Source: Nitrosomonas sp.
GTDB taxonomy: Bacteria > Pseudomonadota > Gammaproteobacteria > Burkholderiales > Nitrosomonadaceae
Assembly: GCA_021582655.1 (NCBI GenBank)
Contig: CP091135.1
Location: 2,393,614-2,429,941, forward strand
DNA: 36,328 nucleotides
Reading direction: 5' to 3'
Below, one piece after another: positions 15,894 through 25,000 of this stretch. How positions within the stretch are numbered: the stretch's first letter is position 1; the number at the start of each line of letters is the position of its first letter. A program made the translations under genes and the position numbers. The notes under the pieces were generated by a model. The model did no database searches and was not told the DNA's origin. It saw only the letters and a program-made list of their open reading frames with translations.

Positions 15894-17668
15894 TAATCTT
15901 CCTGCTGCTGTAGTTTCCACATATGTGCGTATGCACCCTTGCTGTCGAGAAGCTCGGCGTGTGTGCCGTGTTCGATGATGCGTCCACGCTCCATGACCAG
16001 GATTTGGTCTGCGTCCGTAACGGTGGAAAGACGATGCGCAATGGTGAGAGTGGTGCGGTGTGCTGCAATGCGCTTCAGTTCCGCTTGGATGATTTTTTCA
16101 GACTGCGAATCCAGCGCCGATGTGGCTTCGTCAAAAATCAGAATGGCAGGGTTTTTCAGTATTGTTCGTGCAATGGCGATGCGCTGTTTTTCGCCACCGG
16201 ATAATTTCAATCCGCGTTCGCCGACGATCGTTTCGTAGCGGTGCGGCAGGCTTTCAATGAAATCATGGATATGTGCGGATTTCGCCGCGGCATATACTGC
16301 TTCGGCGGTAGCATCGGGATGTCCGTACGCGATATTGTAGTAAATGCTTTCGTTGAACAGTACGGTATCTTGCGGCACGATGCCGATAGCCATTCGCAGA
16401 CTGTGCTGCGTGATATCGCGAATATCATGGTTGTTGATGCGGATGGCACCGGATTGCACATCGTAAAAACGGAACAATAAACGCGCCAGCGTCGATTTTC
16501 CGGAACCACTTTGACCGACTACGGCAATATTTTGTCCGGCCGGGACGGTGAAGTCGATGCCAAACAAGATCTGGCGGTTTGTTTCGTAACTGAAATCAAC
16601 TTGTTCGAAACGGATCGTGGCGGGCTGGGCAATCAAGGGTTGGGCATCGGATTTGTCCTGGATTTCACGGTTCTCATCCAGTAATGTGAACATACGCTCC
16701 ATATCTGCCAGTGAATGCTTGATTTCACGATAAACGAAGCCGAGAAAATGCAACGGCAAGTATAATTGCAGCATAAATGCGTTGATCAGTACCAAATCGC
16801 CTAATGTAATAATGCCATTGATCACTTGCTGCGCTGCCAGTAGCATCAGCAGCGTAACACCGACTGCGATAATCGCACTTTGGGCGCTGTTAAGCGTGGC
16901 GAGGGAGGTCTGATTGCGTACGGCGGCTTTTTCCCAGGCTTGCAGGTGTTCGTCATAGCGCTGCGCCTCCCATGTTTCGTTGCCGAAATATTTCACCGTC
17001 TCGTAGTTCAGCAGGCTATCGATGGCTTGAGTATTGGCTTTGGAATCCATGTTATTCATGGTGCGACGGAAAATCATGCGCCACTCAGTGACAATCAGGG
17101 TTAGCGCAATATACGCAAGCAGCGTGAAAAAGATAATGATGGCAAACCGGATATCGTACTGATGGATCAGAATTGCCAGCACCAAGCCGATTTCGAGCAG
17201 GGTCGGCAGGATGTTGAACAGCATGAAGTTCAATAGAAACGAAATACCGCGCGAACCGCGTTCGATATCGCGCGAGACGCCACCGGTTTGCCGTTCCAAA
17301 TGAAAGCGCAGCGACAGCGAATGCAAATGGGCGAATACTTTGCTCGTGGCACGGCGAATGGCGCGCTGCGTAACTTTGGCGAAAATTGCATCACGCAGTT
17401 CGCCAAATAAGGTACTGCAAAAACGCAATGCACCATAGCCGATCAATAAGAAGAACGGCAGCACCAATTCGGTGGGTGATTGATCCAATGCATCGACAAT
17501 TTCCTTTAGCACCAGCGGTACCGAGACATTGGCCAGCTTCGCCAGGATCAACAGGCTTAACGCCAATATCACACGGACTTTAAATTCCCATAAGTAGGGT
17601 AGCAGTGTAGCGATAGTTCTCAGATGGCTGTGTGTTTGTGCGGGTTTTTCCAAACGAGTAGGGCGCAT
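15893..17668 (-). CDS. Atm1-type ABC exporter (fused permease and ATPase)
   Basis: The 591-aa half-transporter has six membrane helices (about 30-310) and an ATPase domain (about 350-590). ATPase motifs are Walker A GQSGSGKS (385-392), signature LSGGEKQR (489-496), Walker B ILIFDE (509-514) and the H-loop AHRLS. The membrane part has GGVSRDIERGSRGISFLL and NYETVKYFGNE, hallmarks of the ATM1/ABCB7/HMT1 subfamily that moves glutathione or glutathione-metal/persulfide conjugates from the matrix or cytoplasm. It works as a homodimer in the inner membrane. It lies 15 bp downstream of the NRAMP-related gene, so co-transcription and a metal-linked role are likely. Confidence 0.93.
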   Translation of the reverse strand: MRPTRLEKPAQTHSHLRTIATLLPYLWEFKVRVILALSLLILAKLANVSVPLVLKEIVDALDQSPTELVLPFFLLIGYGALRFCSTLFGELRDAIFAKVTQRAIRRATSKVFAHLHSLSLRFHLERQTGGVSRDIERGSRGISFLLNFMLFNILPTLLEIGLVLAILIHQYDIRFAIIIFFTLLAYIALTLIVTEWRMIFRRTMNNMDSKANTQAIDSLLNYETVKYFGNETWEAQRYDEHLQAWEKAAVRNQTSLATLNSAQSAIIAVGVTLLMLLAAQQVINGIITLGDLVLINAFMLQLYLPLHFLGFVYREIKHSLADMERMFTLLDENREIQDKSDAQPLIAQPATIRFEQVDFSYETNRQILFGIDFTVPAGQNIAVVGQSGSGKSTLARLLFRFYDVQSGAIRINNHDIRDITQHSLRMAIGIVPQDTVLFNESIYYNIAYGHPDATAEAVYAAAKSAHIHDFIESLPHRYETIVGERGLKLSGGEKQRIAIARTILKNPAILIFDEATSALDSQSEKIIQAELKRIAAHRTTLTIAHRLSTVTDADQILVMERGRIIEHGTHAELLDSKGAYAHMWKLQQQED

Positions 17669-17683
17669 TAACCGGATTCCGGG

Positions 17684-18961
17684 TCATAGTAAAAGATAGG
17701 CGATCGAACAGCCGGATAACGCCGCGACGCTCGACCAACACCAAACCTCCATGAGCTTTCCCGGCCGGTATTGATCCGGTATATGCGCGCTGAACATGGC
17801 TTTCATGTTCAGCACCGCTAAAATAGGTGCGGCCACAAATGAAATCACCGTCGCCACTTTTACCATCTCACGCATCGAGGTTAGAAAGAAGAAAATGATC
17901 AGTAAGGCACCGGTTATGATGATGATCAACCAAATCAGGTAGGTTTTGTTGGCAGTATTGTGTGTGGATCGGTCCGGAAATAACAACGACAACGAGGCGT
18001 CAAGCGAACGTGAGAAACCGTCCAGTACTGTCAGCGTAGTGCTCAGCATAGTCGTCAATGCGGCGACGGCGACGATCGGATACGCCCATTCGCCCAGTGC
18101 TTGCTGATACATATCAAGCAATTGGCCGGCGAAGGCGGCGCCGCCCGCGGCAAACGGGATATCACTACCCCACATGATCAGTGCACCCAGCAGTAAGAAG
18201 CAAATTGCCAGAAACGCGGTACCGATGTACCCGACCCGGAAATCGAACAGCGCTTCCTGCATGCAGGTGTTTTGGCCGTCATTTTCGTTTTTGCTTTTTG
18301 ACCAAATCGAATGCCAGACCGACAAATCCAGCGGTGCGGGCATCCAGCCAAGGAAAGTGGCGAGAAAGATCAAATGCGTGGTATCCCCGAACGAGAAAAA
18401 AACCGCCGCTGTTTTGTGATGTCCGGGATTGTCGAACAGTAACATGGTCACCGCCGCAACTGAGGTGACAGTAAGGATCAGAATAATGATCTTCATCAAT
18501 CGATCCAGCAGTCGATAGTGGCCGCTGACCAGCAGCACTAAGGAAATCAGCAGCAATAGGCTACCGATGATAAACGAGATGGTTTGCGGATCGTACCCAC
18601 CCAATCCTTCCAATCCGAAAATATGGGTGACCAAGCCCGCAGTAACCACCGTAATGGCGGCTTGTACAATAAACATCGTCGCAACGGTCAACAGCAGGTA
18701 AAGCCAGACCGCCCATACACCGAGTTGTTGGTAGCCATGCAGCATATGTTCGCCGGTTGCCGCGGTATAGCGTGGCCCGAATTCAAAAAATGGATATTTG
18801 ATCAAATGGATAATGATGATCGCAATGATCAGCTCAAAACCGAACATTCCCCCGGCTTGCGTGGATTGAACCAAATGCGAAACGCCGACAGCTGCGCCTG
18901 CATACAATAATCCGGGGCCCAGGCGCGATAAGAACTGATTGACCGTTTGTATGAGTGGCAT
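17684..18961 (-). CDS. NRAMP-related membrane transporter lacking the DPGN motif
   Basis: The 425-aa protein has about eleven hydrophobic helices and opens with SRLGPGLLYAGAAVGVSHLV, which aligns with the NRAMP first helix (GPG...DPGN). The metal-binding Asp and Asn of DPGN are absent, and the helix 6 'MPH' is MPA (LGWMPAPLDLSVWHS). So it is a distant NRAMP family member that probably does not carry Mn or Fe by the classical site. I chose the ATG at 18961 because the first helix follows closely; the frame is open from a TTG at 19024 and no ribosome site is strong at either. Coupled with the Atm1-type exporter downstream by a 15-bp gap. Substrate unknown. Confidence 0.75.
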   Translation of the reverse strand: MPLIQTVNQFLSRLGPGLLYAGAAVGVSHLVQSTQAGGMFGFELIIAIIIIHLIKYPFFEFGPRYTAATGEHMLHGYQQLGVWAVWLYLLLTVATMFIVQAAITVVTAGLVTHIFGLEGLGGYDPQTISFIIGSLLLLISLVLLVSGHYRLLDRLMKIIILILTVTSVAAVTMLLFDNPGHHKTAAVFFSFGDTTHLIFLATFLGWMPAPLDLSVWHSIWSKSKNENDGQNTCMQEALFDFRVGYIGTAFLAICFLLLGALIMWGSDIPFAAGGAAFAGQLLDMYQQALGEWAYPIVAVAALTTMLSTTLTVLDGFSRSLDASLSLLFPDRSTHNTANKTYLIWLIIIITGALLIIFFFLTSMREMVKVATVISFVAAPILAVLNMKAMFSAHIPDQYRPGKLMEVWCWSSVAALSGCSIAYLLL

Positions 18962-19096
18962 TTTATTTTTGTAACAGTGAATTGGTGAGTCGATGGTGGT
19001 ACCAAAGTTTTTGGTTTGCAACAAATCGGGTAATATAACAGACGCTGGTGATTTTATTGGGCGTGCGAATTTTAAACTGTAAGGGAATGATAAGCG

Positions 19097-19516
19097 ATGG
19101 AAATTACTTGCTATCGGGATCCGGAAGTAAGCCGGGTGGAGCGTTACTTGCCGGCCAAAACCTATAATCTGGCAGTGACTTTGCTTTCACATTGCGCAAC
19201 GCCGTACTTATTTGTACCGATACGCAGTATGCAGTATATGGCGATTATCGATCATGACGAATTCGTATTCATTGATGGCGAGCGCAAATGTTGGATCGAT
19301 ATCGCTTGGTGTGATTTCAGGCGCCAGGAACGTAATACTTTGGATGAGCCGGTGGCATATCAAGTTGTTTTCTACCGTGATCGTATGCCGGCAGTCATGC
19401 TGCGTTTGCAGCGGGAATTTCCGTTAGCCTTGGAAGCTTTGGCCGGTAGGTCAAAATTGGAAGGTCCTGCGCGGATTATTCATTTTCCGGCTAAGAACCA
19501 AGGAAATACCGGTTGA
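19097..19516 (+). CDS. Conserved-looking hypothetical protein, 139 aa
   Basis: I do not recognise this protein. It has no signal peptide or membrane helix. It is rich in aromatic residues and Arg, with one block VPIRSMQYMAIIDHDEF and another KCWIDIAWCDFRRQER, both strand-like. GGGAAT and AAG precede the ATG loosely. Codon use is like its neighbours and both ends fit gene borders. Its last three codons and TGA stop (encoding the end NTG) lie inside the terminal repeat of a dispersed element, so its C-terminus may have been altered by insertion. Confidence 0.7.
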   Translation: MEITCYRDPEVSRVERYLPAKTYNLAVTLLSHCATPYLFVPIRSMQYMAIIDHDEFVFIDGERKCWIDIAWCDFRRQERNTLDEPVAYQVVFYRDRMPAVMLRLQREFPLALEALAGRSKLEGPARIIHFPAKNQGNTG

Positions 19517-19635
19517 TTCGGCAAGCCGGATGAACGCGAGGCGCACGGAACGCAGTACTATCGACCGATTGGCAAGGGAGCGACTACCTTTACACCAAAG
19601 CGATTCGTCGGCGCAGTCAATTAATCTGTGTTTCC
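19502..19635 (+). repeat. Dispersed TIR element, copy 6, filling a convergent gap
   Basis: The 134-bp element starts GGAAATACCGGTTGATTCGG and ends CAATTAATCTGTGTTTCC. Inside, GGATGAACGCGAGGCGCACG, GGAACGCAG, CTACCTTTACACCAAAGCG and GATTCGTCGGCGCAG match the family. Its left edge contains the stop of the plus-strand gene (TGA 19514-19516), and its right edge touches the TAA stop of the minus-strand gene (19636-19638). The element therefore makes up the entire space between the two convergent genes. Confidence 0.8.
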
Positions 19636-19938
19636 TTAATCGTCCTCTCCCAGCTCGGCACTCCACCCTTTATTTTTGGCTGCGCTGATCGCTTGCTCGT
19701 AAATCAGCATATGGCGTTCGCGTAATTCGTCCGGTAATCGGCTGGGTAGATGCGCATAAGGTTCCCAGGCGGCGTAAACCTTTTCATAAAGGACTTGCAT
19801 TTGCGCGCCACTCCAGCCGGTGCAGGTTTCGGTTTCGGGAATAATCCCGAACACCCATGCATCCCGCACCACTCGTCCCAAATGCGTGAGTCCTTCATTC
19901 TCATCTTCCTGTATACCCGCATAAACTAGTTCCTGCAT
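19636..19938 (-). CDS. Hypothetical protein, 100 aa, downstream of antiporter
   Basis: A soluble, acidic protein without recognised domain. Residues read MQELVYAGIQEDENEGLTHL and later VRDAWVFGIIPETE, and it ends GELGEDD-like (AELGEDD). It begins 18 bp after the antiporter stop. The ATG at 19938 has GAGAG nine bases upstream; a TTG five codons earlier overlaps that site and is less likely. The close spacing suggests an operon with the antiporter, but no functional link can be stated. Its stop touches the border of a dispersed element. Confidence 0.7.
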   Translation of the reverse strand: MQELVYAGIQEDENEGLTHLGRVVRDAWVFGIIPETETCTGWSGAQMQVLYEKVYAAWEPYAHLPSRLPDELRERHMLIYEQAISAAKNKGWSAELGEDD

Positions 19939-19956
19939 GTGTAATTCTCTCAATTG

Positions 19957-21663
19957 TTAGTGTTTTTCCGATTTGGCATTAAACCGTTGCAAGATATGGC
20001 TTGCCATCCCTTTTGCCAATTCCTCCTCGCTAAAGAATATGGTACCGAGTTTATCCGTGCGAAACAATTTCGCTTCATCTTCATCATGGGTGCGCAGCAC
20101 GATTTCGATATCGGGATTCAGCGTACGCGCAGTGTCAATCATTTGGCGGATGTGCAACGTATCGGGAATGGCGATCACCAGCATGGCAGCGTCGGCGATA
20201 TGCGCTTGAATCAATACGGATGGATCGGAAGCATCGCCCGAAACGGCGTTGATTTCTCGCTCTCGCAAATCCTGTACCAATTCCCGGTTTTGTTCGGCAA
20301 TGATGAAAGGGATGTTTTGCTGGCCGAGTGCGGCCGCGATACGCTCCCCGGCATGGCCGTATCCTACTAGAACGACTTGTCCTTTTAAGTACTTGCGTTC
20401 TGTCGTCATCGGCAATTCGGCGTAAGGGTCATCGCGATTTTCGTATTTGCGTGCGATCGCGGAATGCTTCAAGATCCAGTTACGAACCGGGTTAATGGCG
20501 GTGAAGGCGATAGGATTGAACGCGATGGAGATCAGCGCGCCGGCAAGTACCAAACTCATTCCTTCCTCCGGCATCAATTCGAGCGACAAGCCCAATCCGG
20601 CGAGAATAAAGGAAAATTCACCGATTTGTCCCAGGCTGGCAGCAACCGTGAGCGCCATATTGAGTGGATAACGCAGCATCAGTACGAGCAGCATCGCTGC
20701 TACCGATTTGCCGACGATGATGATGGCGACCACACCCAATACCTGTAACGGCTCATCAAGCAGAACTTTGGGGTCGAACAGCATGCCGACAGAAACGAAG
20801 AACAGCACGGCAAAAGCATCGCGTAGCGGCAGCGATTCTTCCGCCGCACGATGACTGAATTTGGATTCGCGCATCACCATTCCAGCAAAAAAAGCACCCA
20901 ATGCGAACGATACGTTGAACAATGCCGCTGCGCCGTAGGCGATGCAGATGGCAACCGCAACCACGGCCAGTGTAAATAATTCACGTGATCCGGTGCGCGC
21001 AACCTGCCACAGTAGCCAAGGTAAAAAACGACGGCCGCCAATGAGCATGACAGCAATAAAAGCCGTCACCAGCAGCAACGTAGTTCCTAATGTCTTCCAT
21101 AATGATCCGGTATCGCCGGTATCATTATTCGTGCCTCCGAGCAATGGTGCGAAGGTTGGTAGGAGCACCAGAATAAGTACGGTGGCGAGATCCTCGACGA
21201 TCAACCAGCCGACCGCAATGCGCCCATTCATCGTTTCGAGCAGATTGCGCGATTCCAACGCTTTGAGCAATACCACCGTACTGGCACACGACAACGACAA
21301 ACCGAGCACCAATCCGGCGCCAAAGCTCCAACCCCACCAGTCGGCCAGCATCACACCCAAACAAGTGGCGACCGCCATTTGTACAATGGCACCGGGTACG
21401 GCGATGCGCTTGACCGCCAGTAGATCATCCAGGGAAAAATGCAACCCGACGCCGAACATCAACAGCATTACACCGATTTCCGCTAATTGGGAAGCGATGC
21501 CGACGTCGGCAATATAACCGGGTGTGGTTGGTCCGATAGCGATGCCGGCAAGCAAATAACCCACCAAGGCGGGAGTTTTGAGTCGTTCCGCGATAAAGCC
21601 GAACATCAATGCCAGGCCGAAGCCGGCGGCAATTGTGGTGATGAGTATAACATTATGATCCAT
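19957..21663 (-). CDS. Monovalent cation:proton antiporter, YbaL/KefB type
   Basis: The 568-aa CPA2-family protein has twelve or so membrane helices (1-390) followed by a cytoplasmic TrkA-N/RCK nucleotide-binding domain (about 415-545). Typical blocks are LVGYLLAGIAIGPTTPG, IGVMLLMFGVGLHFS, GLSLSCASTVVLLKAL, FFVSVGMLFDP and, in the RCK domain, VVLVGYGHAGERIA. It exchanges K+ or Na+ for protons across the inner membrane and is likely gated by nucleotide or redox ligands. Overall order and ending fit YbaL more than glutathione-gated KefB/KefC, which carry extra regulatory segments. A small upstream frame overlaps its start by 11 bp. Confidence 0.92.
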   Translation of the reverse strand: MDHNVILITTIAAGFGLALMFGFIAERLKTPALVGYLLAGIAIGPTTPGYIADVGIASQLAEIGVMLLMFGVGLHFSLDDLLAVKRIAVPGAIVQMAVATCLGVMLADWWGWSFGAGLVLGLSLSCASTVVLLKALESRNLLETMNGRIAVGWLIVEDLATVLILVLLPTFAPLLGGTNNDTGDTGSLWKTLGTTLLLVTAFIAVMLIGGRRFLPWLLWQVARTGSRELFTLAVVAVAICIAYGAAALFNVSFALGAFFAGMVMRESKFSHRAAEESLPLRDAFAVLFFVSVGMLFDPKVLLDEPLQVLGVVAIIIVGKSVAAMLLVLMLRYPLNMALTVAASLGQIGEFSFILAGLGLSLELMPEEGMSLVLAGALISIAFNPIAFTAINPVRNWILKHSAIARKYENRDDPYAELPMTTERKYLKGQVVLVGYGHAGERIAAALGQQNIPFIIAEQNRELVQDLREREINAVSGDASDPSVLIQAHIADAAMLVIAIPDTLHIRQMIDTARTLNPDIEIVLRTHDEDEAKLFRTDKLGTIFFSEEELAKGMASHILQRFNAKSEKH

Positions 21664-21913
21664 TCCAATCCTTAGAGTCGGTTAGCGCAAGCTGTTGAAA
21701 AACGATCTGTAATTGCCGTTGCGTCGCTGGCAACGGGATCGAGATGTACATTTGTTCCGCATAAGCTGCGATTTCTACTTGTTTTTTTCTTGCATTGGCT
21801 GCTTCAAGATGTCTTTGGCGGCCTGTTAGCGGGTGAACGAAAAGTGATGCGATAATGCTTTTTAAAGCAGGGCGGAGCAGGTTGATATTTGCCGGAATGT
21901 CAAAAATAAGCAA
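21653..21913 (-). CDS. Possible small gene overlapping the antiporter start
   Basis: An 86-codon frame ends 11 bp inside the antiporter gene, an arrangement typical of translational coupling. The product is mildly basic with segments such as LEAANARKKQVEIAAYAEQ. There is only a TTG start with no ribosome site, so it may be part of a longer decayed gene or not translated. A TATAAT hexamer on the minus strand lies at about 21925. The rest of the 346-bp gap up to 22009 is otherwise empty. Confidence 0.3.
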   Translation of the reverse strand: MLIFDIPANINLLRPALKSIIASLFVHPLTGRQRHLEAANARKKQVEIAAYAEQMYISIPLPATQRQLQIVFQQLALTDSKDWNGS

Positions 21914-22009
21914 GCTGCGGATATTATACAGAAACTGCCGCCCATGGTCGGCATGTCATTTGTTTGAATCGATTGGAACGGGTTGCTGTATATCCGCCAT
22001 TTGGCGCAT

Positions 22010-25000
22010 CTAAATTCGCTCTGAGTGAAGCAAACGCGTTATTTTAGCCGAAGACACCGGTACACCGAAATAAAATCCTTGATACAGATCGCAACCTTTT
22101 CCGTTGAGGAATGCGAGTTGTTTTTCGGTTTCAACGCCTTCGGCGACCACCACCATGCCCAGGCTATGGGCCATGCCGATAGTGGCGGTGACGATCGCGG
22201 CATCGTTTTCGTCGGTGGTGATATCTCTGATAAACGAGCGATCGATCTTCAGTTTATCGATAGGGTAATGTTTTAAGTAAGCCAGATTGGAATAGCCGGT
22301 ACCAAAATCATCGATTGCGATGGTAAATCCTAAGTGGCATAGCTGTGCAAGGGTTTTTTGGATCAGATCGTTATCTTTCATCAGTAAGCTTTCGGTAATT
22401 TCTAAAATCAGGTTCTGACTCTCCACGCCGGTTTCATGCAATATGTGCTGGAGATTCGGTAAGAAAGCTTTATGCTGGAATTGCTTGGCGGAAAGATTAA
22501 GTGCAATTTTGGGAACGGTATAGCCGTCACTCAACCAGCTTTTGATTTGCAGACAGGCCGATTTGATGATCCAATCGCCAAGCGGCAGAATCAATCCCGA
22601 TTCTTCGGCAAGCGGAATAAAGCGGGCGGGTGAAATCCAACCCTCTTGGGAGTGTTGCCAGCGTAATAATATTTCCAAGCTGACAATGGTATTTTCATTA
22701 TTGACGATAGGTTGAAAATAGAGCTGCAATTCATTATTCTTAATGGCGGAATACAAGTAATTGGTAATGCGGTGATTTTCAATTGCCTGTAAATTCATTT
22801 CATCGGAAAAATAACGGTAGCTGTTGCGTCCGGATGATTTCGCATGATACATCGCGGTATCGCTGTGTTTTAATAATGCATCCGCGCTCTTGCCATGTTC
22901 CGGGTACAGTGCGATACCGATGCTGCAAGTGATGTAGAATGCATGCCGGCTGATATGATAAGGTTCGGAAACCTGGCTTAAGATTTTTTGCGACACCAAT
23001 TCGACCACGTTGAGTTCGGTGAAATGCGGTAATACCACAATAAACTCATCCCCGCCCTGGCGTGCGACAGTGTCTTCGCTGCGGATGCTGGTCGATAGTC
23101 TTTTTGCTACTTTCTTCAGCAGTAAATCGCCCAGGTTATGTCCGAAAGTATCATTGATATTCTTGAAATTATCCAAATCGATGAATAAAACCGCCGTCAT
23201 GCCATGATGACGTTGGTTAAATTCCAGTGCTTTGGTGATCCGATCTTGTAGTAAGAGCCGGTTCGGCAATCCCGTCAAAACATCATGGCAAACCATGTGA
23301 TTGATATGCTGCTCGTGATTTCTGCGCTCATACCAGATTCCTAAGTCTTCCGCGATAAAATTGATCAGATTTTGTTCGTCAGGCAAGATAAAAGGCTTAT
23401 GTTCCGTATAAATGACCCGCAATTGTCCGCAGATTTTTCCATTGACCTTGATTCTGGCGGTTAGGGCATGAGTAAGATCATGATGAAAATTATCCGAAGC
23501 GAAAAAATCGTTAAAAAGATTGATGCTGCATGCGGCGATTTCCGGATAGTGCAGGGTGGATACAAGATGTTTAATGATCTGGCCGCACAGTTTTTGCAAT
23601 GAGGTTTCCTTCACCATTTCGCGATGAATCGTATAGAGGCAGCTTTTTTCCTTTAACTGCTGCTGAAGCTGTATCTCTTTTTGTTTCCGGCTGCTGACAT
23701 CGACCCGGATTGAAATATACCGCTCAATACGGCCTTCCGGATTATTGAGCGGTACGATCACCGAGTCCACCCAATAGAGTTTTCCACTCTTGGCACGATT
23801 GCAAATTTCCTTGTGCCAAATACGCCCATCCGTAATGGTTTTCCACATTTCTACAAAAAAAGCCTTGGAATGTTTTCCCGATTTCAGCATGCTGTGATTT
23901 TGCCCGACGAGCTCATCCCGGGAATACTCACTGATTTGGCAAAAACGATCGTTCGCTTCGATAATCTTTCCCGAGCGGTCCGCCACCGATACCAATCCCA
24001 ATTCGCCGATCGCTTGGATATAGGTGATCAATTCCGTATTGGTGAGCCTGAGCTGTTCAGTTGCTTGCAGCAGTTTCTGCTTAAAATCGGATAGCCCGCT
24101 GCCGGTAAAATGCAGCCGTTTATTGGCATGATACAGATCGTCATTAGCGGCGTGAAATTTGTTATGGTCTGAATGCGATGCTTGTGCTTCATTGCGGGCG
24201 GTACGCAACTCTTCGCGCGCCGCTTTCAATTCCACCATTAATGATTCTATCGTGGCCGGATTTGGCAATGACGCTGAATGGGTGCCGGTAATGTCATTGG
24301 GCGAATTCACCGGATTTCTTTGCGTTGCGCCTGTAGCCAGATTCTCGTCGCACATCGGTCGGTGCGAAATAGCAGGATGGTCCGCCATATTATGATTGAT
24401 AGCGGGAATTGTATTGGTACCGCTTTCGTATAACAAATTGCTTTTGATTGCGCGCGCATTATCCGGTATCGGGTGCGGGAGCCGTGGCTGTTTGGGAGCT
24501 TGGGGCTGCCCGGGGTTGTCGCTGCGCTGGTAAATCGATAAGTGATCGTCGATGGGTATGAATAAGCCTTCATGCTGGCCGGTGTCCTCGGTGGTGCCGA
24601 GAACCAGCAATCCGCCGGGATTCAAGGCGGTATGAAAATTGAGAATTAATTGTTCGTGTAGCGTTTTGTCTAGATAGGTTAGTAGATTACGACAAAACAG
24701 AAGATCCAATTTTGAAAAAGGGGCATTTTTGGTAATGTTGTGCTCGGTAAACGCGACAAGTGTTCTGATGTCATCCTTGATTTGGTACCCATCATTTTTT
24801 TTGTGGAAAAATCGTTCCAACCGTTCCGGTGATACATGTTTGCTGATAGTCGAGGGATAGCAGCCTTGTTTTGCTTGAATCAGTGCCGTGCGGTTCCAGT
24901 CGGTCGCGAAAATTTGAATTTGGGGCGTGTGACGTAGATTGTGCGTGCCGATGATTTCCTTGATCAATATCGCTACGCAGTACGCTTCTTCACCAGTAGC

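Noticed and set aside
15555-15920. 121-codon minus-strand frame between the ABC exporter and the GGDEF-EAL gene
   Set aside because: It runs through the dispersed element copy 5 and has no ribosome site or family features.
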